A stretch of DNA of 51,924 bases from an uncultured Bacteroidaceae bacterium (GCA_904502235.1 CAJGDP010000011.1:1-51924); one strand, 5' to 3'; counted from the stretch's first letter, positions 1 through 8,434 are shown. Notes: generated from the sequence alone by a model not told the origin. Translations and numbers: made by a program.

Positions 1-1
1 A

Positions 2-121
2 GTAGCTCCTACATTGGCAATTTGCCCTAACTGTGGTGAGTGGCACGTATATCACACCGTATGCGGTGCGTGTGGTTATTACAGAGGCAAGCTCGCTGTA
101 GAGAAGCAGGCTGCAGTCTAA
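2..121 (+). CDS. rpmF: 50S ribosomal protein L32 (C-terminal part)
   Basis: This is the 3' end of a gene that begins before the window; the frame is open from base 2 to a TAA at 119-121. The 39 visible residues contain the zinc-ribbon of L32: a CPNC pair, then CGAC about 15 residues later, followed by the family's GYYRGK stretch. L32 is a small structural protein of the large ribosomal subunit. The position directly upstream of era fits a translation-related cluster. Identification rests on the Cys pattern and the GYYRGK motif and is firm despite truncation. Confidence 0.9.
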   Translation, partial: VAPTLAICPNCGEWHVYHTVCGACGYYRGKLAVEKQAAV

Positions 122-177
122 ATAATTGATCTTCCGCATGGGCTATCGCCGTGCGGCAGTTTTGTACGTAAGTAAAA

Positions 178-209
178 GCGCACCTTAGCATAGTTGTGGG
201 TGCGTTTTT
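178..209 (+). terminator. Rho-independent terminator after rpmF
   Basis: A 6-bp GC-rich stem (CGCACC at 179-184 pairing with GGTGCG at 199-204) is followed directly by a run of five T. It lies between rpmF and era, so era may be only partly cotranscribed with rpmF. Confidence 0.6.
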
Positions 210-230
210 GCTATTTTAAAAGAAAATACT

Positions 231-1115
231 ATGCATAAAGCCGGTTTTGTAAATATTGTCGGTAATCCAAATGTCGGTAAATCGACTTTGATGAATCTGT
301 TGGTTGGCGAAAGAATCTCTATCGCTACATTCAAGGCGCAGACAACACGTCATCGCATTATGGGTATTCTGAATACCGATGATGCGCAGATTGTTTTTTC
401 TGATACTCCGGGAGTGCTGAAGCCTAACTATAAGCTTCAGGAGGCTATGTTGCGTTTTTCGCGCTCGGCTCTTCGCGATGCCGATGTTCTGCTTTATATG
501 ACCGATATGGTGGAGACTCCCGACAAGAATATGGAGTTCATCGAAGAGGTGCGCAAACTTGATGTTCCTGTGTTGGTCCTTATCAACAAGATTGATCTTG
601 GAGACCAGGAGGCGCTTGTGAAAAAGGTAGAGCAGTGGCATGAGATTTTGCCCGAGGCGGAAATTCTTCCAATCTCGGCAATTGCAAAATTCAATGTCGA
701 TGTGGTTATGAAGCGCATTATGGAGCTTTTGCCACCATCACCTCCATATTTCGACAAGGACCAGCTTACCGATAAACCGGCACGTTTCTTTGTAACGGAG
801 ATTATCCGCGAAAAAATCCTGTTGCACTATGATAAGGAGATTCCTTATGTGTGCGAGGCTGCTGTAGAGCATTTCAAAGAGACTGATGGCAGTATATATA
901 TAAAGGCTCTGATATTTGTGGAGCGTGATTCGCAGAAGGGTATTATTATTGGTCATGAGGGTGCAGCCCTGAAACGCGTGGCAACCGATGCGCGTCGTGA
1001 ACTTGAGAAATTCTTCGGCAAGAAGATATTTTTGGAGATTTATGTTAAGGTCGACAAGGATTGGCGAAACAGCGACAAACAGTTGCGCCGTTTCGGTTAC
1101 GACCAAAAAGATTGA
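231..1115 (+). CDS. era: GTPase Era, ribosome small-subunit assembly
   Basis: Era is an essential GTPase that binds the 3' end of 16S rRNA and helps mature the 30S subunit. The 294-residue product has the full set of GTPase motifs in order: P-loop GNPNVGKST near the N-terminus, a TTRHR switch I, DTPG, NKID and a SAI G5 motif. These are followed by a KH RNA-binding domain from about residue 200 containing IIGHEGAALKRV. Length matches the family. Der starts 6 bp downstream, so the two GTPase genes almost certainly share a transcript. The ATG at 231 directly precedes the conserved N-terminus. Confidence 0.96.
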   Translation: MHKAGFVNIVGNPNVGKSTLMNLLVGERISIATFKAQTTRHRIMGILNTDDAQIVFSDTPGVLKPNYKLQEAMLRFSRSALRDADVLLYMTDMVETPDKNMEFIEEVRKLDVPVLVLINKIDLGDQEALVKKVEQWHEILPEAEILPISAIAKFNVDVVMKRIMELLPPSPPYFDKDQLTDKPARFFVTEIIREKILLHYDKEIPYVCEAAVEHFKETDGSIYIKALIFVERDSQKGIIIGHEGAALKRVATDARRELEKFFGKKIFLEIYVKVDKDWRNSDKQLRRFGYDQKD

Positions 1116-1121
1116 TGAATT

Positions 1122-2435
1122 ATGGGAAATTTAGTAGCTATAGTTGGACGTCCCAATGTGGGTAAATCAACGCTGTTCAATCGTTTGACAGAGACAAAAC
1201 AGGCGATTATTTCCGATGAGGCAGGTACAACACGCGACCGTCAGTATGGTCGTTGCCTGTGGTGTGGCAAGGAGTTTTCTCTTGTCGATACAGGTGGTTG
1301 GGTACGTAACTCTGACGATGTGTTCGAGGAGGCTATCTGTGATCAGGTTACTTTGGCTCTCGAAGAGGCTGATGTTATCCTTTTTGTGGTTGACGCCATG
1401 AATGGACTCACCGACCTTGATATGGAGATGGCTTCGATGTTGCGCCGTTCAAAGAAACCGGTGCTTGTTGTTGCCAACAAGGTGGATACATATGAGATGC
1501 AATATGCTACAGCCGAGTTCTATAGTCTTGGATTGGGCGATATGCATTGTATTTCGGCTGCAAACGGAAGCGGTACAGGTGATTTGCTCGACGAGATAAT
1601 CTCTAGGTTTACAAAAGAGGCAGAGGAGTCTCCCGAGGAGGATATTCCACGCTTTGCTGTGGTAGGTCGTCCAAATGCCGGCAAAAGCTCTATCATAAAC
1701 GTATTCTTGGGTGAGGATAGAAATATTGTAACCAACATTGCAGGTACAACCCGTGATTCAATCCTTACACGATATACCAAATTCGGTTTCGATTTCTATC
1801 TTGTAGATACTGCAGGTATCCGCAAGAAGGGTAAGGTTAATGAGGATATTGAATATTATTCTGTATTGCGTTCAATCCGTGCCATTGAGAATAGCGATGT
1901 GTGTATTCTTATGATTGATGCAACACGTGGTATCGAATCACAGGATTTGAATATATTCTCTATCATCCAGCGTAACCAGAAGAGTCTTGTTGTCGTTGTC
2001 AACAAGTGGGACCTGGTTGAGGATAAGAGCGAGAAGGTGCAGAAGTTCTTTGAGAATGCAATTCGTGAGCGTGTTGCTCCGTTTGTGGATTTTCCGATCA
2101 TCTTTACTTCGGCAGTAACAAAACAGCGCGTTTTCAAGGTTCTTGAAACAGCTAAAGAGGTTTATCTGAACTCAAAGACAAAAATTTCCACAGCCAAGTT
2201 CAATGAGGAGATGCTTCCTATCATCGAAGCCTTTCCACCACCATCAATCAAAGGTAAGTACATTAAGATTAAATACTGCATGCAGTTGCACGAGACACGT
2301 GTACCATCGTTCCTGTTCTTTGCGAACCTGCCACAGTATGTAAAGGATCCTTATAAGCGATTCCTTGAAAATAAAATCCGTGCCAAATGGAACTTCCATG
2401 GAGTGCCAATGAATATATTCATTAGGCAGAAGTAG
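1122..2435 (+). CDS. der: GTPase Der (EngA), 50S subunit assembly
   Basis: Der is a double GTPase required for large ribosomal subunit maturation. The 437-residue protein carries two complete G domains in tandem. The first has GRPNVGKST, DTGG and ANKVD (about residues 1-165). The second has GRPNAGKSS, DTAG and VNKWD (about 172-345). A C-terminal KH-like domain follows, ending in the basic NIFIRQK. It starts 6 bp after era. The last 23 bases of the gene, including the first two bases of the stop codon, are repeated exactly 58 bp further on (see the repeat entry), so the 3' end looks locally duplicated. Confidence 0.96.
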   Translation: MGNLVAIVGRPNVGKSTLFNRLTETKQAIISDEAGTTRDRQYGRCLWCGKEFSLVDTGGWVRNSDDVFEEAICDQVTLALEEADVILFVVDAMNGLTDLDMEMASMLRRSKKPVLVVANKVDTYEMQYATAEFYSLGLGDMHCISAANGSGTGDLLDEIISRFTKEAEESPEEDIPRFAVVGRPNAGKSSIINVFLGEDRNIVTNIAGTTRDSILTRYTKFGFDFYLVDTAGIRKKGKVNEDIEYYSVLRSIRAIENSDVCILMIDATRGIESQDLNIFSIIQRNQKSLVVVVNKWDLVEDKSEKVQKFFENAIRERVAPFVDFPIIFTSAVTKQRVFKVLETAKEVYLNSKTKISTAKFNEEMLPIIEAFPPPSIKGKYIKIKYCMQLHETRVPSFLFFANLPQYVKDPYKRFLENKIRAKWNFHGVPMNIFIRQK

Positions 2436-2492
2436 ACCGAATGTAATGAGGTCAACTTCTCTTTCGCCTAATATATTCATTAGGCAGAAGTA
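2412..2492 (+). repeat. 23-bp direct repeat duplicating the der 3' end
   Basis: Bases 2412-2434, encoding the last residues of Der and running into its stop codon, recur exactly at 2470-2492. The offset is 58 bp, not a multiple of three. The second copy is non-coding but still reads NIFIRQK followed by TAA. It also forms a hairpin with new sequence in front of it: GCCTAAT at 2466-2472 pairs with ATTAGGC at 2479-2485, and CTTCT at 2456-2460 pairs with AGAAG at 2486-2490. The arrangement suggests a short tandem duplication followed by divergence of the spacer. Confidence 0.8.
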
Positions 2493-2532
2493 AAAACAAA
2501 AACACATCCGCGAGGATGTGTTTTTGTTTTTA
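2491..2532. terminator. Bidirectional terminator between der and the mlaF-like gene
   Basis: A perfect 19-bp stem (2491-2509 with 2514-2532) closes a GCGA loop. Its outer part is A-rich on the left and T-rich on the right, so it gives a U-tract on either strand. It separates the convergent era-der and mlaEF-like transcripts. The TAA stop of the minus-strand gene lies inside the right arm (2530-2532). Confidence 0.9.
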
Positions 2533-3288
2533 CTTCATTCCCATCTCTTTAACCTTTTTGACAAGGTCGCTCGAGAAGAGGAAACTGTTCAGTGTCTCGT
2601 TGTCGGTATGAAGGATTTCGTCTTTATTGCCTTCCCATGAGAGCTGTCCGCCGGCGAGGAACAGGATGTGGTCGCCGATTCCCATAACGGAGTTCATGTC
2701 GTGTGTGTTGACGATGGTCGTTATGCCATACTCTTTTGTGATGTCGTGTATGAGCTCGTCTATCTTTAACGATGTCTGAGGGTCAAGACCTGAGTTCGGC
2801 TCGTCGCAGAACAGGTATTTGGGCCCGAGTGCAATGGCTCTTGCAATGGCGGCACGTTTCTGCATTCCTCCGGAAAGCTCGTCGGGCGATTTGTCCTGTG
2901 CTTCGAGCATGTTTACGCGGTCCAGACAGAACTGTGCGCGCTTTACTCGTTCGTTGTATGTCATGTCCGAAAACATGTCCAACGGGAACATTACATTCTC
3001 GAGCACGCTCATTGAGTCGAACAGTGCGGCGTTCTGGAACAGCATGCCTATCTCGCGACGCAGAAGCATCATCTCTTTTTTGTTGAATGTGGTGATGTCG
3101 CGACCGTCATACGCGATCTTGCCCTTTTCGGGCGTTACCAGTCCTACAATGCATTTAAGCAATACGGTTTTACCTGCACCGCTCTTGCCTATGATAAGAT
3201 TGGTTTTTCCGTCGTCGAAGACTGCGCTGATGTTATTCAGCACAACTTGTTCTTCGAAACTTTTGTATATTGAAGAAATCTCTATCAT
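2530..3288 (-). CDS. MlaF-type lipid ABC transporter ATPase
   Basis: This is the ATP-binding subunit of an Mla/Ttg2-type ABC transporter, a family that moves phospholipids between inner and outer membrane. The 252-residue product has Walker A GKSGAGKT (about 34-41), a Q-loop FQNAALFD, the signature LSGGMQKR, Walker B LFCDEPNSGLDP and a switch His in NTHDM. I chose the internal ATG at 3288 because it gives the standard N-terminus and an ATGA overlap with the stop of the upstream permease gene; the reading frame extends 18 codons further upstream but inside that gene. Translational coupling with the permease is likely. Substrate is inferred from the family. Confidence 0.9.
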   Translation of the reverse strand: MIEISSIYKSFEEQVVLNNISAVFDDGKTNLIIGKSGAGKTVLLKCIVGLVTPEKGKIAYDGRDITTFNKKEMMLLRREIGMLFQNAALFDSMSVLENVMFPLDMFSDMTYNERVKRAQFCLDRVNMLEAQDKSPDELSGGMQKRAAIARAIALGPKYLFCDEPNSGLDPQTSLKIDELIHDITKEYGITTIVNTHDMNSVMGIGDHILFLAGGQLSWEGNKDEILHTDNETLNSFLFSSDLVKKVKEMGMK

Positions 3289-4034
3289 TGCATCAGTAAT
3301 TGTGTTATTATCATGTCGGCAAACAGTATGAGTGCGCTGCAACTTACAACGGCATTGGTGCTGGCTTTGCCTACTTCAAGTGAACCGCCGGTTACTCTGT
3401 ACCCATAGAATGCCGAGACGCTTGTTATTATGAAGGCGAATGCTACCGACTTTATTACGCTGCACCATACATACCATTGTTGGAATTCGTATTGCAATCC
3501 CACCATAAGGTCTTCGGGAGTCATTATTCCTGTAAACTTTCCGATGGCGAATGCTCCTGCAGTTCCTGCCGCGATGCTGAATATAACAAGCATCGGAATC
3601 ATTGAGATGAGGGCAGAAATCTTGGGAAGTATCAGGAATGATGCTGAATTTACACCCATAATCTCAAGTGCGTCAATCTGTTGTGTTACGCGCATCGTTC
3701 CAATTTCGGATGTTATATTTGAGCCCACTTTTCCTGCCAGAATCAGACACATTATGGATGATGAGAACTCAAGAATCAGGATTTCGCGTGTGGAGTATCC
3801 TACTACCATTTTGGGCATCCATGGGCTTTCGATGTTAAGTTTCAGTTGGATGCATATTACTGCACCGATGAAGAACGAAATGAGTAGGACTATGGGAATG
3901 GAGTTTACTCCAAGCTGGTACATTTCGTGCAGCATGCGACGGAAGAATACTCTCCAGCGTTCAGGCTTGGAGAGCACGCGTTTCATAAGGAGTATGTATT
4001 CTCCAAATGTCTTTATGGAATCGACAAGTATCAT
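3285..4034 (-). CDS. MlaE-type lipid ABC transporter permease
   Basis: The 249-residue polytopic protein matches the MlaE permease family (DUF140): a conserved loop around GKVGSNITSEIGTMRVTQQIDALEIMG lies between hydrophobic segments, and the C-terminus carries the GYRVTGGSLEVGKAST region typical of the family. It forms the membrane part of the transporter with the ATPase encoded just downstream (4-bp overlap). No MlaD-like substrate-binding gene follows in this window, because the operon ends at the terminator next to der. In E. coli the system maintains outer-membrane lipid asymmetry; direction of transport here is not shown by sequence. Confidence 0.9.
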   Translation of the reverse strand: MILVDSIKTFGEYILLMKRVLSKPERWRVFFRRMLHEMYQLGVNSIPIVLLISFFIGAVICIQLKLNIESPWMPKMVVGYSTREILILEFSSSIMCLILAGKVGSNITSEIGTMRVTQQIDALEIMGVNSASFLILPKISALISMIPMLVIFSIAAGTAGAFAIGKFTGIMTPEDLMVGLQYEFQQWYVWCSVIKSVAFAFIITSVSAFYGYRVTGGSLEVGKASTNAVVSCSALILFADMIITQLLMQ

Positions 4035-4054
4035 CTTTGTTGTTTAAGTTTGTG

Positions 4055-4062
4055 CAAAGGTA
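4055..4062 (-). promoter_or_regulatory. Candidate -7 box for the mlaEF-like operon
   Basis: Read on the minus strand the site is TACCTTTG, an exact match to the Bacteroidota -7 consensus TAnnTTTG. It lies about 20 bp upstream of the permease ATG. No clear -33 TTTG is seen, so the call rests on the -7 box and its position. Confidence 0.5.
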
Positions 4063-4132
4063 CTATTTTTTCGTTAAAAACGGAATAATCTTTTTCTTGA
4101 AGTGCTTTTAACCACAGAAAGCGACTGTTTTG

Positions 4133-4163
4133 TTGTGGGAAAGACAAAAATACACTATTTTTG
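4133..4163 (+). promoter_or_regulatory. Candidate promoter for lptB
   Basis: A TATTTTTG -7 box (4156-4163) is preceded at a 20-bp spacing by a TTG within TGTTG (4133-4135), the Bacteroidota -33/-7 arrangement. Transcription would start near 4170, which excludes the upstream in-frame TTG at 4161 as a start codon for lptB. Confidence 0.6.
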
Positions 4164-4190
4164 CCGTGTAATAAATTGAATTTACAGGAT

Positions 4191-4970
4191 ATGACAAACG
4201 GATTTGACGAAATGGACCGCGATGAAAGGATGGTGCTGCGAACCGAAAATCTCGTAAAGAGATACGGAAAGCGTACTGTCGTCAACGACGTGTCGTTCAA
4301 TGTCAAGCAGGGTGAGATTGTCGGTCTGCTTGGACCTAACGGTGCAGGAAAGACAACGTCGTTCTATATGACAACGGGACTGGTAGTTCCGAATGATGGT
4401 CATATCTTCATGAATGATACGGAAATTACCGATTATCCTGTTTACAAGCGTGCGCGTGCCGGTATCGGCTATCTTGCCCAGGAGGCAAGTGTGTTCCGTA
4501 AGATGACCGTGGAGGATAATATTGCTTCGGTTCTTGAACTTACAGGCAAACCAAAGGAGTATCAGAAGGAAAAACTAGAGAGCCTTATCGAAGAGTTCCG
4601 TTTGCAGAAGGTGCGCAAGAATCTTGGCGACCGTTTGTCGGGAGGTGAAAGACGTCGTACCGAAATTGCGCGTTGTCTTGCCATAGACCCTAAATTCATT
4701 ATGCTTGATGAGCCGTTTGCCGGTGTCGACCCTATTGCCGTAGAGGATATTCAGTATATTGTGTGGAAATTGAAGGACAAGAATATCGGAATCCTAATCA
4801 CTGACCATAATGTTCAGGAGACATTGAGTATTACCGACAGAGCCTATCTGTTGTTTGAAGGCCGTATCCTATTTGAAGGAACGCCTGAGGTTCTTGCAGA
4901 GAATGCAATTGTGCGTGAAAAATATCTGGGACGCGATTTTGTCCTTAGAAAACGCGAGTTCCAGTTGTAA
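4191..4970 (+). CDS. lptB: LPS export ABC transporter ATPase LptB
   Basis: LptB powers extraction of LPS from the inner membrane together with LptF and LptG. The 259-residue product has Walker A GPNGAGKTT (about 48-56), a Q-loop LAQEASVFRKMTVEDN, the signature LSGGERRR, Walker B IMLDEPFAGVDP and switch ITDHNV; this set is characteristic of LptB within ABC ATPases. ATG 4191 is preferred because it is the first ATG after the predicted transcription start; ATGs at 4212 and 4230 are also possible, and the conserved core begins right after the latter. It is monocistronic, bounded by its own promoter and terminator, and divergent from the mlaEF-like operon. Confidence 0.92.
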   Translation: MTNGFDEMDRDERMVLRTENLVKRYGKRTVVNDVSFNVKQGEIVGLLGPNGAGKTTSFYMTTGLVVPNDGHIFMNDTEITDYPVYKRARAGIGYLAQEASVFRKMTVEDNIASVLELTGKPKEYQKEKLESLIEEFRLQKVRKNLGDRLSGGERRRTEIARCLAIDPKFIMLDEPFAGVDPIAVEDIQYIVWKLKDKNIGILITDHNVQETLSITDRAYLLFEGRILFEGTPEVLAENAIVREKYLGRDFVLRKREFQL

Positions 4971-4992
4971 TCTTTAAACTGCTTATTATACG

Positions 4993-5031
4993 CAGGTTGT
5001 AGAAAATACGTATTTCTGCAACCTGTTTTTT
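4993..5031 (+). terminator. Terminator of lptB
   Basis: A 13-bp stem with one G-U pair (4993-5005 with 5013-5025) closes a 7-base loop and is followed by a run of six T. Confidence 0.88.
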
Positions 5032-5060
5032 ATTATAAAAGTCTATTTTTGTGTCGTTTT

Positions 5061-5092
5061 TTTGAAAATGTCCATAAGAAATTGTATTTTTG
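5061..5092 (+). promoter_or_regulatory. Promoter of the tig-clpP-clpX operon
   Basis: TTTG at 5061-5064 and TATTTTTG at 5085-5092 are separated by 20 bp, an excellent match to the Bacteroidota -33/-7 promoter. The predicted leader is about 38 nt long before the tig ATG. Confidence 0.7.
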
Positions 5093-5136
5093 CGGTTCTA
5101 AATTCGGAATAGAATAATATTTAAATTTTTATATAA

Positions 5137-6480
5137 ATGGAATTTACACTTAAAAATCAAGACGCTACAAGCGCAATCCTTTCTGTAAACATTCAGGAGG
5201 CTGACTATTCAGCATTGGTAGAAAAGCAGTTGAAGAACTTCCGCCAGAAGGCTAATATCCCCGGTTTCCGTCCGGGTATGGTTCCTATGGGCTTGATCAA
5301 GAAGCAGTACGGTGTTGCTGTCAAGGCTGAAGAAATCAACAAGTTGTTGCAGACAAAATTGTTCGAGTATATCAGAGAGAACAAGATTGATATGCTTGGC
5401 GAGCCTCTTCCAATCGAGGAGCAGCAGGCTGGTATCAACATGGCTGAGGATAAGGAGTTCACTTTCGATTTCGAGATTGCTCTTGCTCCTAAGTTCGAGG
5501 CGGTTCTTGACAAGAGCGATGCTCTTCCATACTACAGAATTGAGCCTACAAAGGAGATGATCGACGGTCAGGCAAATGCTTTTGCTCAGCGTTGTGGCGA
5601 GTACAAGCAGGTTGAGTCTTATGAGAACGGCGACATGCTCAAGGGTACTTTGACTGAGTCTGTTGAGGAGGGTGTTGTTGTTCGCGAGGCTGTGATGATG
5701 CCTTCATATATGAAGAACGATGAGCAGAAGGCTCTCTTTGCAGGTGCAAAGGTTAACGATGTCGTTACTTTCAACCCTTCTGTTGCTTTCGACAACAACG
5801 AGGCTGAGTTGGCTTCACTTCTTAAGGTTGAGAAGAGCGAGGTTGCCGCACACGCAGGTGAGTTTACTTTCGCTATCACAGAAATTACACGTTTCGTTGC
5901 AAGCGAAATCAACCAGAATGTGTTTGATGCAGCATTCGGTAAGGATGTAGTTACTACAGAAGAGGAGTTCCGTGCTAAGATTGCTGAACAGTTCGCAAAC
6001 CGTTTCGAGGTTGAGAGCGACTACAAGCTTTTGATGGATGTTCGTGCATACCTTATGGAAAAGGTCGGCAAGCTCGAGTACAACGAGAGCATCTTGCGTC
6101 GCATCATGGATATGAGCAAGGCTCAGGGCGAGACAGTAAGCGAGGAAGAGTTCCAGAAGAGTCTTACAGAGCTTTCATGGCACCTTGTTAAGGAGCAGCT
6201 TGCTAAGAAGTTCGAGATCAAGATCGATGATAACGATGTTCTTGCTGTTGCAAAGGATGCTACACGCGACCAGTTTGCTCAGTACGGCATGGCTAACGTA
6301 CCCGAGGACTTGCTCGAGAACTATGCTAAGGAGATGTTGAAGCAGGACAAGACACGCGAGGCACTTGTTAACCGCGCTGTTGATGTCAAGCTCATCGCTT
6401 CTATCAAGGCTGTAATCACTTTGAACGAGGAGACTGTTTCTGTTGAGGATTTCAACAAGAAGGTTTCTGAGAACGCTTAA
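5137..6480 (+). CDS. tig: Trigger factor, ribosome-associated chaperone
   Basis: Trigger factor binds the ribosomal tunnel exit and shields nascent chains. The 447-residue protein has the N-terminal ribosome-binding signature IPGFRPGMVP near residue 40 and an all-alpha C-terminal chaperone region. The middle segment (about 150-245), where the FKBP-type prolyl isomerase domain sits in E. coli, shows no recognisable FKBP motif and seems diverged, as I recall for other Bacteroidota proteins. It heads a cluster with clpP 33 bp downstream and clpX after that, linking chaperone and protease as in many bacteria. Confidence 0.93.
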   Translation: MEFTLKNQDATSAILSVNIQEADYSALVEKQLKNFRQKANIPGFRPGMVPMGLIKKQYGVAVKAEEINKLLQTKLFEYIRENKIDMLGEPLPIEEQQAGINMAEDKEFTFDFEIALAPKFEAVLDKSDALPYYRIEPTKEMIDGQANAFAQRCGEYKQVESYENGDMLKGTLTESVEEGVVVREAVMMPSYMKNDEQKALFAGAKVNDVVTFNPSVAFDNNEAELASLLKVEKSEVAAHAGEFTFAITEITRFVASEINQNVFDAAFGKDVVTTEEEFRAKIAEQFANRFEVESDYKLLMDVRAYLMEKVGKLEYNESILRRIMDMSKAQGETVSEEEFQKSLTELSWHLVKEQLAKKFEIKIDDNDVLAVAKDATRDQFAQYGMANVPEDLLENYAKEMLKQDKTREALVNRAVDVKLIASIKAVITLNEETVSVEDFNKKVSENA

Positions 6481-6513
6481 TAATAGTTTTTTGAATTTTT
6501 AAAGGTTTGTTGT

Positions 6514-7182
6514 ATGGAGAGAGATGATTTTAGAAAATATGCAACCAAGCATCTTGGCATGAACAGCATGGTGCTTGATGGTGTTATCAAGGCGCAGTCG
6601 CAGTATTTGAACCCTTATATCCTTGAAGAGAGACAGTTGAATGTTACTCAGATGGATGTGTTCTCGCGTTTGATGATGGATAGAATCATCTTCCTCGGTA
6701 CACAGATCGATGATTATACAGCAAATACCCTGCAGGCGCAGTTGCTCTATCTTGATTCTGTTGATAGCGGAAAGGATATTTCAATATATATAAACTCACC
6801 CGGTGGTTCGGTATATGCCGGTCTTGGAATATACGATACCATGCAGTTCATTTCGAGCGACGTGGCTACAATCTGTACCGGTATGGCTGCAAGTATGGCG
6901 GCAGTGCTCCTTGTGGCAGGTGCGGAGGGTAAACGTTCTGCTCTCACACATAGCCGTGTGATGATACATCAGCCACTTGGCGGTGTGCAGGGCCAGGCAA
7001 GTGATATTGAAATTACAGCCCGTGAAATCCAGAAACTCAAGACAGAACTTTATACAATAATCTCTGACCACAGCAAGCAACCTTTTGACAAGGTGTGGGC
7101 TGACAGCGACCGTGATTATTGGATGACTGCTCTTGAAGCAAAGGAGTATGGCATGATTGACAATGTTCTTACCCGTAAATAA
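6514..7182 (+). CDS. clpP: ATP-dependent Clp protease proteolytic subunit
   Basis: ClpP is the serine peptidase that forms the double-ring degradation chamber used by ClpX. The 222-residue protein shows the catalytic triad in family context: Ser127 in GMAASMA, His152 in MIHQPLGG and an Asp near residue 201 in DSDRDYW. The INSPGGSV oxyanion loop is intact. Length is slightly above E. coli ClpP because of a longer N-terminus. It lies between tig and clpX with short gaps (33 bp and 12 bp), so all three are probably one transcript. Confidence 0.96.
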   Translation: MERDDFRKYATKHLGMNSMVLDGVIKAQSQYLNPYILEERQLNVTQMDVFSRLMMDRIIFLGTQIDDYTANTLQAQLLYLDSVDSGKDISIYINSPGGSVYAGLGIYDTMQFISSDVATICTGMAASMAAVLLVAGAEGKRSALTHSRVMIHQPLGGVQGQASDIEITAREIQKLKTELYTIISDHSKQPFDKVWADSDRDYWMTALEAKEYGMIDNVLTRK

Positions 7183-7194
7183 TTTTTGTATATA

Positions 7195-8415
7195 ATGGCA
7201 GAAAAGGGTAAAAAACGTTGTAGCTTCTGTGGCAGGTTCGAAGACCAGGTGGCATTGCTCATGACCGGTATCTCCGGCTATATATGTAATGAGTGTGTGG
7301 AACATGCTCATGAGATATTGCGCGAAGAGTCTCTCTTGCCCAAGAGCGACTTTGAGATGACGGAGTTGCCAAAGCCCAAAGAGATAAAGGCTTTTCTTGA
7401 CGAATATGTCATTGGTCAGGACGAGGCAAAATGTGCTTTGGCTGTTTCGGTCTACAATCACTATAAACGTCTGATGCAGCGCGATGCCTGCGACGACGTA
7501 GAGATTGAAAAGAGCAATATCATAATGGTGGGCAGCACCGGTACGGGCAAGACATTGCTCGCACGTACAATAGCCCGCTTGCTGAAGGTGCCTTTTACTA
7601 TTGTCGATGCAACTGTGCTCACCGAAGCCGGATATGTGGGTGAGGATATTGAAAGTATCCTTACACGTCTGTTGCAGGTTGCCGACTACAATGTGCAGGA
7701 GGCTGAACGTGGTATCGTGTTCATTGACGAGATTGACAAGATTGCCCGCAAGAGCGACAATCCTTCAATAACCCGCGATGTGAGCGGCGAGGGTGTTCAG
7801 CAGGGATTGCTGAAACTTCTCGAAGGCTCGGTGGTGAATGTTCCGCCACAGGGTGGCCGTAAGCATCCCGATCAGAAGATGATTCCCGTAAATACAAGAC
7901 ATATCCTGTTTATATGCGGTGGTGCTTTTGACGGAATAGAGAAGAAGATTGCCCAGCGATTGAATACTCATGTGGTAGGCTATAACTCGGTGCAGAACAG
8001 TCATCAGATTGACAAGGGCGATATGATGCGTTATATTGCTCCGCAGGATCTGCGCTCTTTCGGTCTTATCCCTGAAATCGTAGGTCGTCTGCCTATATTG
8101 ACATCGTTGCGTCCTCTCGACAGGGATACGTTGCGTAATATCCTCACCGAACCAAAGAACTCGTTGGTTAAACAGTATATCAGACTTATGGAGATGGATG
8201 GTGTAAAGCTTACCTTTGCTCCCGATGCTCTTGATTATATCGTTGATACGGCTGTGGAATACAAACTCGGTGCCAGAGGATTGCGCTCAATTGTTGAGAC
8301 TATAATGATGGAGAAAATGTTTGAAATTCCATCGAGCGGAGTCAAGAGCTGTAAAATAACAAAAGAATATGCCAAAAAGCAGATAGAAAAAAGCACTTCT
8401 ATTGCCGGTGCGTGA
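7195..8415 (+). CDS. clpX: ClpX, unfoldase subunit of ClpXP
   Basis: ClpX is the AAA+ unfoldase that feeds substrates to ClpP. The 406-residue protein begins with the C4 zinc-binding domain (CSFCGR, then CNECV), followed by Walker A GSTGTGKT, the GYVG pore loop, Walker B VFIDEID and the RDVSGEGVQQ region. The ATG at 7195 gives MAEKGKKRCSFCGR; an in-frame TTG at 7186 is less likely. The loop that in E. coli carries the ClpP-docking tripeptide IGF aligns here with THVVGYNS, so the tripeptide probably reads VGY. A terminator follows immediately. Confidence 0.95.
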   Translation: MAEKGKKRCSFCGRFEDQVALLMTGISGYICNECVEHAHEILREESLLPKSDFEMTELPKPKEIKAFLDEYVIGQDEAKCALAVSVYNHYKRLMQRDACDDVEIEKSNIIMVGSTGTGKTLLARTIARLLKVPFTIVDATVLTEAGYVGEDIESILTRLLQVADYNVQEAERGIVFIDEIDKIARKSDNPSITRDVSGEGVQQGLLKLLEGSVVNVPPQGGRKHPDQKMIPVNTRHILFICGGAFDGIEKKIAQRLNTHVVGYNSVQNSHQIDKGDMMRYIAPQDLRSFGLIPEIVGRLPILTSLRPLDRDTLRNILTEPKNSLVKQYIRLMEMDGVKLTFAPDALDYIVDTAVEYKLGARGLRSIVETIMMEKMFEIPSSGVKSCKITKEYAKKQIEKSTSIAGA

Positions 8416-8434
8416 TAATGTGCTTTAAAATATG

